NCBI GenBank assembly: GCA_027348355.1
Contig: DAIEPN010000199.1
Coordinates: 1-12,177, forward strand
From: Chlamydiota bacterium
GTDB lineage: Bacteria; Chlamydiota; Chlamydiia; Chlamydiales; Rhabdochlamydiaceae
DNA length: 12,177 nucleotides
Direction of reading: 5' to 3'
The position numbers and the translations under genes were made by a program. This document shows positions 1 through 5,885 of this stretch, piece after piece. Each line of letters begins with the position of its first letter. Position 1 is the stretch's first letter. The notes under the pieces are model-generated. The model saw nothing but the letters and a program-made list of their open reading frames with translations, ran no database searches and was not told the DNA's origin.

Positions 1-2
1 GC

Positions 3-419
3 CAAATTTCAGACACAGACTTGAGAGATAATGATAAATTCTGGGAACTACTCAGAAAAGTAACTGAAATGATAGCCACTAAACCCTCCCATCTTACTGG
101 AAATGAATACGAAAGAACCAGAAAGACATTAAGTAATATAGGTGTGAGCTTTTGGGATTTTCAATATAATGGAGCAAGACTTGTAAAGGAGATTGCAAAA
201 ATACAAGAAGAGAGAAGAAATTCCCTTTTTGCAATTGTTTCCTCAACAGCGCAAAAATATCCGCACAGAAAGATTGTTGTCATAGCAGAGACTGACTGTA
301 TAACGGGGGCTGAGGCAAAATTTCCGAAGGTCAGCTGCGTGTTCATACCTAAACAAACAGAACTAACCGCACTTCAAGAAAAGGTCAATCGCGCTAGAGG
401 AATGCTATCTAAGCTTTAG
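3..419 (+). CDS. C-terminal end of an unrecognised protein (5' end outside the window)
   Basis: The reading frame is open to the left edge, so this is probably the last ~139 residues of a longer protein. The TTG at 21 could start translation, but nothing like a ribosome binding site precedes it. The visible part is soluble and mixed alpha/beta. A charged helical stretch (around KEIAKIQEERR) is followed by a hydrophobic strand, KIVVIAETD, then ITGAEAKFPKVSCVFIP and the tail LQEKVNRARGML. The order strand, T-G, strand, Q...R-A-R-G faintly recalls motifs V and VI of superfamily 2 helicases, but the match is too weak to name a function. There is no signal peptide or membrane segment in the visible part. 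The gene converges on the beta-barrel gene that ends at 448. Confidence 0.6.
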   Translation, partial: QISDTDLRDNDKFWELLRKVTEMIATKPSHLTGNEYERTRKTLSNIGVSFWDFQYNGARLVKEIAKIQEERRNSLFAIVSSTAQKYPHRKIVVIAETDCITGAEAKFPKVSCVFIPKQTELTALQEKVNRARGMLSKL

Positions 420-433
420 CAATCAAGCTTAGA
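408..433. terminator. Perfect 9-bp hairpin between convergent genes
   Basis: TCTAAGCTT (408-416) and AAGCTTAGA (425-433) are exact inverted repeats around an 8-base loop, and the loop contains the TAG stop of the left-edge gene. On the plus strand a run of six T follows about ten bases later (444-449). On the minus strand the hairpin begins 15 bases after the stop of the beta-barrel gene but is not followed by T. The stem is AT-rich, so it would be a weak terminator, best fitted to the plus-strand gene. Confidence 0.4.
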
Positions 434-447
434 AAATTATAAGTTTT

Positions 448-1452
448 TTAAAAGCTGAGAGTAAGACCTACCCAAAATCCATGAATACAGATATTATCGT
501 TATCGATAATTTCACCCGAAGTAGTCGTATGCTTTTTTGTACTCAGCTGACTTGGAGCTAAAGCCACTCCTGCTAAGTAGAACACCTCATATCCAGCATG
601 GAAATTGAGCCAAGGTTTAATTCGGTACAACGCACCAAGCCCCCCATCCGCTATAAAAGTGCCGCGAGTGCGATTCACATGAAACGATTGAATGACCGTT
701 GTATTATTGTTGTCGCGAAGTAAGGTTTTCTGTTCGTCAAGATTGACATAACCACCAATTTTAACAAAAAGATCCCAACTCAGTTTCCTAGTCGGATTCC
801 ATTGTAGGTCCCCCCCTACCTGAACTCCAATCAAATCATTTTCCGTTGAAACCTTATAATCACTTGCGTTTGTAGATTTTGTATAGGTGAGCTTAAATTC
901 TTCACCAATGTGAACATAACGAGTTCCAAAAATCGCAGAAAAGGAGAAATAATTATTATTTCTTGGAGTAATAGCTTCCCAATAATTGAATTCAGCGGTT
1001 AAAAAATTCGTCTCATAATGAGCTCTTGCTTTTTGTGCACTTGTAAAATCATTAGCGTAACCTGCTCGCTCAAAAGGAAATTGAAGAGTCCCATTCGTAT
1101 CAACTTCTTCCGAAGTATCCCATTCAAAGATCTGTAGAAATGTCGCTTCAAAAGAAGTTGTATTATTTACAATAAAAGTTCCCTCAACTCGGTATCCAGG
1201 TTCATAAGAAAAGTCCTCGTTGAGCCCATCTGATTCTAGGACAATATTGCTTTTTGGAGTAATCACAGGTATGCTCGTATCGATCGCAAGAGTTCTAGTC
1301 TTTCCCTTTCCTCTTGTTAAAAAAACAGCGTCGCCAGTAAGTCCAAAGGTATTATCTGTAGGAAAGTCGTCCCCTTGCGCAAAAACTAATGCGCTAGAGA
1401 AAAGATAAGTAATTCCAATCGGGAGTAGAAATTTCGATCTGGTGCGGTGCAT
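448..1452 (-). CDS. Secreted outer-membrane beta-barrel protein, MOMP-like / Lpg1974-BBP7 type
   Basis: Predicted 334-residue outer-membrane protein. Residues 1-25 form a signal peptide: basic start MHRTRSK, hydrophobic core, and likely cleavage after A25 (VFA|QG). The rest has no long hydrophobic helix but many short strands of alternating hydrophobic and polar residues, rich in Gly, Tyr, Phe, Asn and Thr. It ends GFWVGLTLSF, with the terminal Phe expected of a barrel recognised by BamA. Spacing of the strands and the ending resemble the Lpg1974 / BBP7 pore-forming family, which is expanded in Simkania as MOMP-like proteins; that assignment is by look only. The ATG has an AAAGG ribosome site 8 bases upstream. 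The gene follows the heptosyltransferase gene after 64 bases, so it could be the last gene of the unit or have its own promoter in the gap, where I see only poor -35/-10 matches. Confidence 0.75.
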   Translation of the reverse strand: MHRTRSKFLLPIGITYLFSSALVFAQGDDFPTDNTFGLTGDAVFLTRGKGKTRTLAIDTSIPVITPKSNIVLESDGLNEDFSYEPGYRVEGTFIVNNTTSFEATFLQIFEWDTSEEVDTNGTLQFPFERAGYANDFTSAQKARAHYETNFLTAEFNYWEAITPRNNNYFSFSAIFGTRYVHIGEEFKLTYTKSTNASDYKVSTENDLIGVQVGGDLQWNPTRKLSWDLFVKIGGYVNLDEQKTLLRDNNNTTVIQSFHVNRTRGTFIADGGLGALYRIKPWLNFHAGYEVFYLAGVALAPSQLSTKKHTTTSGEIIDNDNICIHGFWVGLTLSF

Positions 1453-1516
1453 ATTTTTAACCTTTATCTCTTTTTCTGCAAAAGCTCAGATTAAAATAGA
1501 AAAAAAATTAGTACAA

Positions 1517-2587
1517 CTATTTTTGATGCCAAAAGCGAAGAAACTGCGAAGCCAGGTCATCTGGTGATAGGTTTTTGATACATGCACCTGTAGGACAGGT
1601 GCGAAGAAGAGGACAATGTGACACAAATACACGATTGTAAGGGCAGGTGCCTTGCACACCAACATGATTACTTCCTTCTGGTTTATAAACTTGAAGGGAA
1701 GAGGGACCGAAAATGCTAAAACTAGGAGTAGTTGTCGTCCCGCAGAGGTGCAAAAGAGCAGAATCCATTGCAATTACAGCATCTACTTGATAGATGAGGG
1801 CTTGTAATAGCGGCAAACTGACTTTCCCAAAGTTCATACTTTTTGAAAAAACAGAGCAAAGCTCTTCCGCAATGGTTTTCTCTTCTTCTGATGCCCATAC
1901 AAACAAGAATTTAACATTCTGGGCATCATACACTTTTTGCAGAAATGCCCTCAGTGTATCTTTACTGAGTCTCTTATTCTCCCATTTGGAGCCAAAGGCT
2001 ACAAGTATAGTTGGAATTGAATCAGAAGAAAAGTTGTCTGAAATTTGCTGTAGGCGAACCATCTCTTCTTTCACTAAAGAAAGCACGACATCTTGAGGGT
2101 CAAAAACCTTCTCATCCCTAAAAAACTTTTTCATTAAGTCAAGGTGTCTAGATCGTACATTTTTTTGGAGCGAAACGCTATAGCGGATATTTGTGGCCAA
2201 AAAATTTGGTTTCTCTCGAAGAGAAGAAAGAGAAAAACCTACCTTTTGAGAGGACCGTAGTAATACTGTGACAAAAGCAGACTTGATATTACCTTGTAAG
2301 TCAAATATGACGTCATAATGAGATGATCGAAGTATGCTAAAAACATCCTTGATCTCCTTCCAAGTACTTATAGAGAAAAGATGCTTTTTCCATTTTCTTG
2401 TATCGATACAAATTACATCCCGAATTAGAGGGTGGGATTTAACAAGATCATAGCAACTTCTTTCCACAACCCAATCTATGCAGCAATCGGGAAACTTGGC
2501 TTTGAGATATTCTAGAACCGGGAATGCGTGAATGATATCTCCGATCGAAGAAGTTTTAACAATGACAAAATTTTTAGAAGAATTCAT
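1517..2587 (-). CDS. Lipopolysaccharide heptosyltransferase, GT9 family (WaaC-like)
   Basis: Probably transfers heptose from ADP-heptose onto Kdo or an inner-core heptose of LPS, on the cytoplasmic face of the inner membrane. The 356 residues show the two Rossmann-like halves of GT9. The N-terminal signature VKTSSIGDIIHAFPVL (10-25) is almost the WaaC consensus and includes the conserved Asp17. FDLQGNIKSA lies near 95-104. The C-terminal half has FGSKWENKRLS (198-208), which matches the donor-binding Lys region, and MDSALLHLCG (274-283) followed by FGPSS (293-297). The tail carries four cysteines (315, 325, 331, 336), a spacing seen in several GT9 enzymes. The start overlaps the stop of the pseudouridine synthase gene as TAATG, which implies translational coupling. 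WaaC is the closest guess; WaaF or another GT9 acceptor specificity cannot be excluded. Confidence 0.85.
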   Translation of the reverse strand: MNSSKNFVIVKTSSIGDIIHAFPVLEYLKAKFPDCCIDWVVERSCYDLVKSHPLIRDVICIDTRKWKKHLFSISTWKEIKDVFSILRSSHYDVIFDLQGNIKSAFVTVLLRSSQKVGFSLSSLREKPNFLATNIRYSVSLQKNVRSRHLDLMKKFFRDEKVFDPQDVVLSLVKEEMVRLQQISDNFSSDSIPTILVAFGSKWENKRLSKDTLRAFLQKVYDAQNVKFLFVWASEEEKTIAEELCSVFSKSMNFGKVSLPLLQALIYQVDAVIAMDSALLHLCGTTTTPSFSIFGPSSLQVYKPEGSNHVGVQGTCPYNRVFVSHCPLLRTCPTGACIKNLSPDDLASQFLRFWHQK

Positions 2588-3492
2588 TAGTCTAGTCCAA
2601 GAGCTTTCTTAGCTTGTACAAAATCTTGTGGAAGAGAAGCTTCAACTTGAATGATTTTTTTAGAAATAGGATGTATAAATTCAATCCGGCTTGCATGTAA
2701 AAGCTGTCTTGGAAATTTGTGCTCGCATCGAATTTTTTTTCCATACAGATCATCACCTAAAATGGGGTGGTTCATTTCAGCGAGATGGATCCGGATTTGA
2801 TGCGTTCGACCTGTTTTTGGTTTACATAGGAGCAAAGAACTTTCCGTTCCAACCCTATATTTTTTCCAAGCAGTCACAGCAAGTTTCCCCAGGACTTTTT
2901 TAGGCCCCGATTTACCCTTCTGTGAGCCGAATACGGCTTTTCCTGGAGTACTAGAAAGTTTTCCTAAGTATGACTCAATCACTCCCTCTTCTGGAAGAAC
3001 CCTGCCATCAACAATCGCAAGATATTCTTTCTTTACCTCTTGGCGAAGAAAAAGCCCTATCATCTTCTCTTTATATTCCACAGTTTTTGCCAAAATAATT
3101 ACACCACTAGTTTCTTTATCTAGTCTATGGACCAAAGTCACTTCGCAATACTGCTTTGCCAGCTTTTTACGGAATTCTTTATCTTCACTGACAAGACCTG
3201 CCGGTTTATTGCAAATGATATACTCCTCATCTTCATATAGGATGGGCACTTCAAGCTTTGCAACGGTGTTCCCAAACAAAGATGTGTTAAAGACGATTTC
3301 ATCCCCTTCACGTAAAGGATGAGTGGAATATGTCTCTGTTTTTCCATTAATTTGGCATCCTCTTTGTTCTATCACTCTTTTAACAGCTTTGAGAGAGGGA
3401 AAAGAAGGCATAGCTTTTCGCAAATAAGCTAAAAGAAGCATGTTCTTATCTCGGTACGAAACACGAAAATGTAGAGTTCTCTTAGGGCTCAT
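2587..3492 (-). CDS. RluA-family 23S rRNA / tRNA pseudouridine synthase
   Basis: Isomerises uridine to pseudouridine in structured RNA. An N-terminal S4-like RNA-binding region covers about residues 16-70 (LLAYLRKAMPSF...GDEIVF). The catalytic signature HRLDKETSG sits at 122-130, with the nucleophilic Asp at 125. Further family motifs are YIICNKPAGLV (91-101), PKTGRTHQIRIHLAEMNHPI and GDDLYG. Length (301) is normal for RluC/RluD-type enzymes. The S4 region argues for an RluC/RluD-like rRNA enzyme rather than RluA itself, but the exact target uridine cannot be read from the sequence. It starts 3 bases after the pepA stop with no clear ribosome site of its own, so translation probably depends on ribosomes leaving pepA. 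Its own stop overlaps the next start. Confidence 0.9.
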   Translation of the reverse strand: MSPKRTLHFRVSYRDKNMLLLAYLRKAMPSFPSLKAVKRVIEQRGCQINGKTETYSTHPLREGDEIVFNTSLFGNTVAKLEVPILYEDEEYIICNKPAGLVSEDKEFRKKLAKQYCEVTLVHRLDKETSGVIILAKTVEYKEKMIGLFLRQEVKKEYLAIVDGRVLPEEGVIESYLGKLSSTPGKAVFGSQKGKSGPKKVLGKLAVTAWKKYRVGTESSLLLCKPKTGRTHQIRIHLAEMNHPILGDDLYGKKIRCEHKFPRQLLHASRIEFIHPISKKIIQVEASLPQDFVQAKKALGLD

Positions 3493-3495
3493 AAG

Positions 3496-4989
3496 CTAGT
3501 TTTTTTCCATCTTTTCAAAAAAATTGACAAGGAGCCTAATTCCTACTCCTGTCGCATTCGTATTATGATAAAGCTTTGGTTTAGATAGATAGGCAGTACC
3601 TGCAATATCCAAATGGGCCCACGGGGTATCATTCATAAATTGCTGGATAAAGGTAGCCGCAACACACGATCCAGCATCTCTCCCATTCCAATTTTTTAAG
3701 TCCGCAATCGTAGACCTGAGCTTTTCTTTGTACTCTGGGTATAGAGGCATACGCCAGAGAAGCTCATTTGTTGCATCCCCTGATTCAACTAAAGCTTTGC
3801 CAAGCTTATCATCGTTCGTAAAAAAACCTGTCGCCTCTTCCCCAAGCGAAATGACCATAGCTCCAGTAAGGGTTGCTAGATCGATAATATACTTAGGTGA
3901 GAAATGTTTCTCGACATAGGCTACCGCATCTGCCAAGATAAGCCTTCCTTCTGCATCCGTGTTAGTGATTTCAACAGTTTTTCCTGAAAAACTAGGATAG
4001 ACATCCCCTGGCTTAAAACTAACAGGGCCGATCGCATTTTCAGTAGAGGGAATCGCTCCAATCACATTCACTTTAAGACCTAAGGCTGCAATCGCTTTCA
4101 TAGTTCCCAGAACCGCAGCTGCACCTGCCATGTCGCATTTCATTGTCTCTATACCCCCTGTCGGCTTAAGATTTAAGCCTCCAGTATCATAAGTGACACC
4201 TTTTCCAACAATAGCTGTACACTCTTTAGAGCGAGGGTTTCCTTTATACTCTATAATTGAAAAAGAAGGATCACAGCTAGCTCCTCTACTGACTGCTAGC
4301 AGTAGTCCCATTTTGTTTTTTTCAATCTCGCTACGAGTTAAGACTGTAGTTTTAATTGATTTATATTCCTTTTCTAAACTTTTCGCAAACTTCCCGATGT
4401 TTTCAGGGTTGACCTGATCTGCATTCCGATTGACTAAATCCCTTGCTGCATTCACAGCCTGTACAACCGTCTCGACTTTCTGACAAGCAGCTAATGAACT
4501 TGGCTTTACACCAAGTAGAGTAATCCTTTGAACCCTGTACATCTTATCTTCTTTCAAAGACTCTGCTTTGAGCTCATCAAAATAATAAGACGCAAGGGAC
4601 ATTCCTTCTGCAATCGCAGCGGCTATAGCTTCTTCGGAAAAGTTTGTCACTTCAGGAACTAGTACATGTAAAGAAGTAATATTTTTTCCACGACACGCTT
4701 TTGTAACTGTCGCAAACGTCCTTCGCAGCGTTTCTAATCCACATTTTTTTGCATTGCCAAGCCCGAGCAAAATAAGTCTTTTTTCAGGTAGCGAGTCTGG
4801 ATAAAGAACGAGAAGCTCCCCCTCTTTTCCGGAAAAATCACCTGACTTTATACTTTCGGAGGTAAGTTTTGAAAACTGAGCGCATTCACTATGCGCTCCT
4901 TTGACTGATTTAGATTCCTGCCAAAAAGGAAGAATAAGTAGATCAGCAGGTTTTCTTTTGGACATAGAAGTAACGATTGAAAATTCCAC
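3496..4989 (-). CDS. pepA: Cytosolic leucyl aminopeptidase, M17 family
   Basis: Hexameric two-metal aminopeptidase that removes N-terminal residues from peptides in the cytoplasm; in some bacteria PepA also binds DNA. The 497 residues show a variable N-terminal domain and a complete catalytic domain. All M17 active residues are present at a constant offset of 13 from the bovine enzyme: K263, D268, D286, D345 and E347 (metal ligands), and K275 and R349 (catalysis). The signature NTDAEGRL is at 343-350 and VGKGVTYDTGG at 261-271. The start is GTG at 4989-4987, chosen because AGGAG lies 6 bases upstream; the next Met is at residue 9. The gene follows ssb after 73 bases and precedes the pseudouridine synthase gene by 3. 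The ssb-pepA order matches Chlamydia. Confidence 0.96.
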   Translation of the reverse strand: MEFSIVTSMSKRKPADLLILPFWQESKSVKGAHSECAQFSKLTSESIKSGDFSGKEGELLVLYPDSLPEKRLILLGLGNAKKCGLETLRRTFATVTKACRGKNITSLHVLVPEVTNFSEEAIAAAIAEGMSLASYYFDELKAESLKEDKMYRVQRITLLGVKPSSLAACQKVETVVQAVNAARDLVNRNADQVNPENIGKFAKSLEKEYKSIKTTVLTRSEIEKNKMGLLLAVSRGASCDPSFSIIEYKGNPRSKECTAIVGKGVTYDTGGLNLKPTGGIETMKCDMAGAAAVLGTMKAIAALGLKVNVIGAIPSTENAIGPVSFKPGDVYPSFSGKTVEITNTDAEGRLILADAVAYVEKHFSPKYIIDLATLTGAMVISLGEEATGFFTNDDKLGKALVESGDATNELLWRMPLYPEYKEKLRSTIADLKNWNGRDAGSCVAATFIQQFMNDTPWAHLDIAGTAYLSKPKLYHNTNATGVGIRLLVNFFEKMEKN

Positions 4990-4995
4990 AAAATT

Positions 4996-5000
4996 CTCCT
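4996..5000 (-). promoter_or_regulatory. Ribosome binding site that fixes the pepA GTG start
   Basis: On the minus strand AGGAG lies 6 bases before the GTG at 4989. This is the strongest Shine-Dalgarno in the window and supports a GTG start rather than the in-frame ATG eight codons later. Confidence 0.7.
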
Positions 5001-5062
5001 ACTTTTGATAAAATCTAAATACTATACTATATTAAGGATAAAGTTTACAGAAGGTATCATTC

Positions 5063-5509
5063 TTAAAAAGGAACATCATCATCTGTAAACGGCACATTTC
5101 CTTTTCCTTGTCCATAAGCGATCTGTTCCCCTGCCGCTGCATAGGAAGGTTCTTGGACTTCATCATGGCTATTTGCATCAGCTCCGCCTCTAGACTGCCC
5201 TTCTGGTTTACCAAATGGACTAAACTGTATATTAGACGCAGTCATACTCATAGAAACTTGAGGCTTTCCATCGCGATCTGTAAAAATTTCCGGTTTATTC
5301 AATTCTCCAACGATGATCACAGGACTTCCTTTTTTCAAATAAGCGATCATCTTATCAAATTGCTCCCCCCAAACCGTAACCTTCCACCATATTGTTTCAT
5401 CTTTTCTTACGCGAGATGCAACTCGTAGCGTTGTCACCTTTTGATTAGATGAAGTAAATCTCACTTCTGGGTCCGCACCTAAGTGTCCTGCAATGGTAAT
5501 TTGGTTCAT
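5063..5509 (-). CDS. ssb: Single-stranded DNA-binding protein
   Basis: Binds and protects single-stranded DNA in replication, repair and recombination and recruits partner proteins. The OB fold covers about residues 1-97: MNQITIAGHLGADPEVRFT at the start, then IWWKVTVWGEQFDKM, KKGSPVIIVGEL and MTASNIQF. A Gly/Gln/Ser-rich linker follows, ending in the acidic tip DDDVPF, which matches the conserved partner-binding tip of bacterial SSB. The start is placed at 5509, giving 148 residues, because AGGA lies 8 bases upstream and the OB fold begins there. An upstream in-frame ATG at 5539 would add ten residues not expected in the family. It is the first gene of the minus-strand run leading into pepA, and a promoter match lies about 50 bases upstream. 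Confidence 0.95.
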   Translation of the reverse strand: MNQITIAGHLGADPEVRFTSSNQKVTTLRVASRVRKDETIWWKVTVWGEQFDKMIAYLKKGSPVIIVGELNKPEIFTDRDGKPQVSMSMTASNIQFSPFGKPEGQSRGGADANSHDEVQEPSYAAAGEQIAYGQGKGNVPFTDDDVPF

Positions 5510-5556
5510 ATCAATATTCCTTTTGTAGTCAAAAAACATTTTCTAGCAAGAATCCC

Positions 5557-5586
5557 ATTATTCTGAAGTAGCAATTAATTCATCAA
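5557..5586 (-). promoter_or_regulatory. Candidate sigma-70-type promoter for ssb
   Basis: On the minus strand TTGATG (5586-5581, four of six to TTGACA) is followed after 18 bases by AATAAT (5562-5557, five of six to TATAAT). Transcription would begin near 5550, giving a leader of about 40 bases before the ssb start at 5509. In such AT-rich sequence chance matches are common; position relative to ssb is the main support. Confidence 0.4.
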
Positions 5587-5737
5587 GAAAATTTAAAACA
5601 TTTTTAGGCTTATTTTTTAGCTGATCTTCCGCATCATTTTAACAGAAAAAACAATATTATAAAAGAATAGAATTATATTCTAAAAAGGGTTTGAAACCAT
5701 AATGATTTAAAGAATCATATGTTTAAAAAAATAAATT

Positions 5738-5866
5738 ATGAAAAGCGTTAGACAAAAAAAGTTAAAAGAGTTAGATAAAAAAGTTACTAACACATCTTTT
5801 AAAAGAAAGTGTTCACTGAACAAATACGATTTTTTAGAATTTTTTATAAAAATACTAAAGCAGTAA
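5738..5866 (+). CDS. Possible small basic ORF of 42 codons
   Basis: An ATG at 5738, two codons after an in-frame stop, opens 42 codons that end in TAA at 5866, 19 bases before the next gene. The product would be very basic (11 Lys and 2 Arg), with a charged N-terminal helix (MKSVRQKKLKELDKKV) and a hydrophobic C-terminal part (YDFLEFFIKILKQ). There is no recognisable ribosome binding site, and AT-rich noncoding DNA often gives Lys-rich open frames. It may be a leader peptide, a small protein or nothing. Confidence 0.2.
   Translation: MKSVRQKKLKELDKKVTNTSFKRKCSLNKYDFLEFFIKILKQ
5747..5786 (+). repeat. Imperfect direct repeat, two copies
   Basis: GTTAGACAAAAAAAGTTA (5747-5764) and GTTAGATAAAAAAGTTA (5770-5786) start 23 bases apart and differ by one substitution and one A. 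The 23-base offset is not a multiple of three, so the repeat is kept at DNA level rather than as a protein repeat in the overlapping small ORF. Two bases over two helical turns apart, it could be a paired binding site. Confidence 0.5.
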
Positions 5867-5885
5867 TAAAAAATTTAAGGGAGTT

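Larger units (their letters stand above)
5540..5885. other. AT-rich intergenic region with dyads and a direct repeat
   Basis: This is the only stretch over 300 bases without an assured gene. It lies between divergent ssb and the 628-residue gene. It holds: an inverted repeat TAGAAT-3-ATTCTA (5668-5682); ATGATT-5-AATCAT (5702-5718); an imperfect direct repeat GTTAGAYAAAAAA(A)GTTA (5747-5764 and 5770-5786); a 12-bp palindrome TCTTTTAAAAGA (5795-5806); and TGTTC-3-GAACA (5810-5822). A small ORF (5738-5866) covers part of it. These could be operator sites for the downstream gene, but low complexity makes some such matches expected by chance. No tRNA or clear riboswitch was recognised. Confidence 0.5.

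Noticed and set aside
1486..1516. Promoter or terminator in the 64-base gap before the barrel gene (TTGTAC and a T-run on the minus strand)
   Set aside because: No hairpin precedes the T-run and the -10 match at proper spacing is poor.
5021..5026. TATAGT on the minus strand upstream of pepA as a -10 box
   Set aside because: Five of six to consensus, but no -35 at a suitable distance; pepA may simply be cotranscribed with ssb.
5108..5428. 106-codon plus-strand open frame opposite ssb
   Set aside because: Fully antisense to ssb, whose OB fold and acidic tip are clear.
5510..5539. Upstream ATG for ssb adding ten residues
   Set aside because: The OB fold begins at 5509, where a good ribosome site is placed; the longer form has none and the extra residues are not typical.
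5740..5790. CRISPR-like or satellite repeat
   Set aside because: Only two imperfect copies with no regular spacer; nothing else resembling an array is present.
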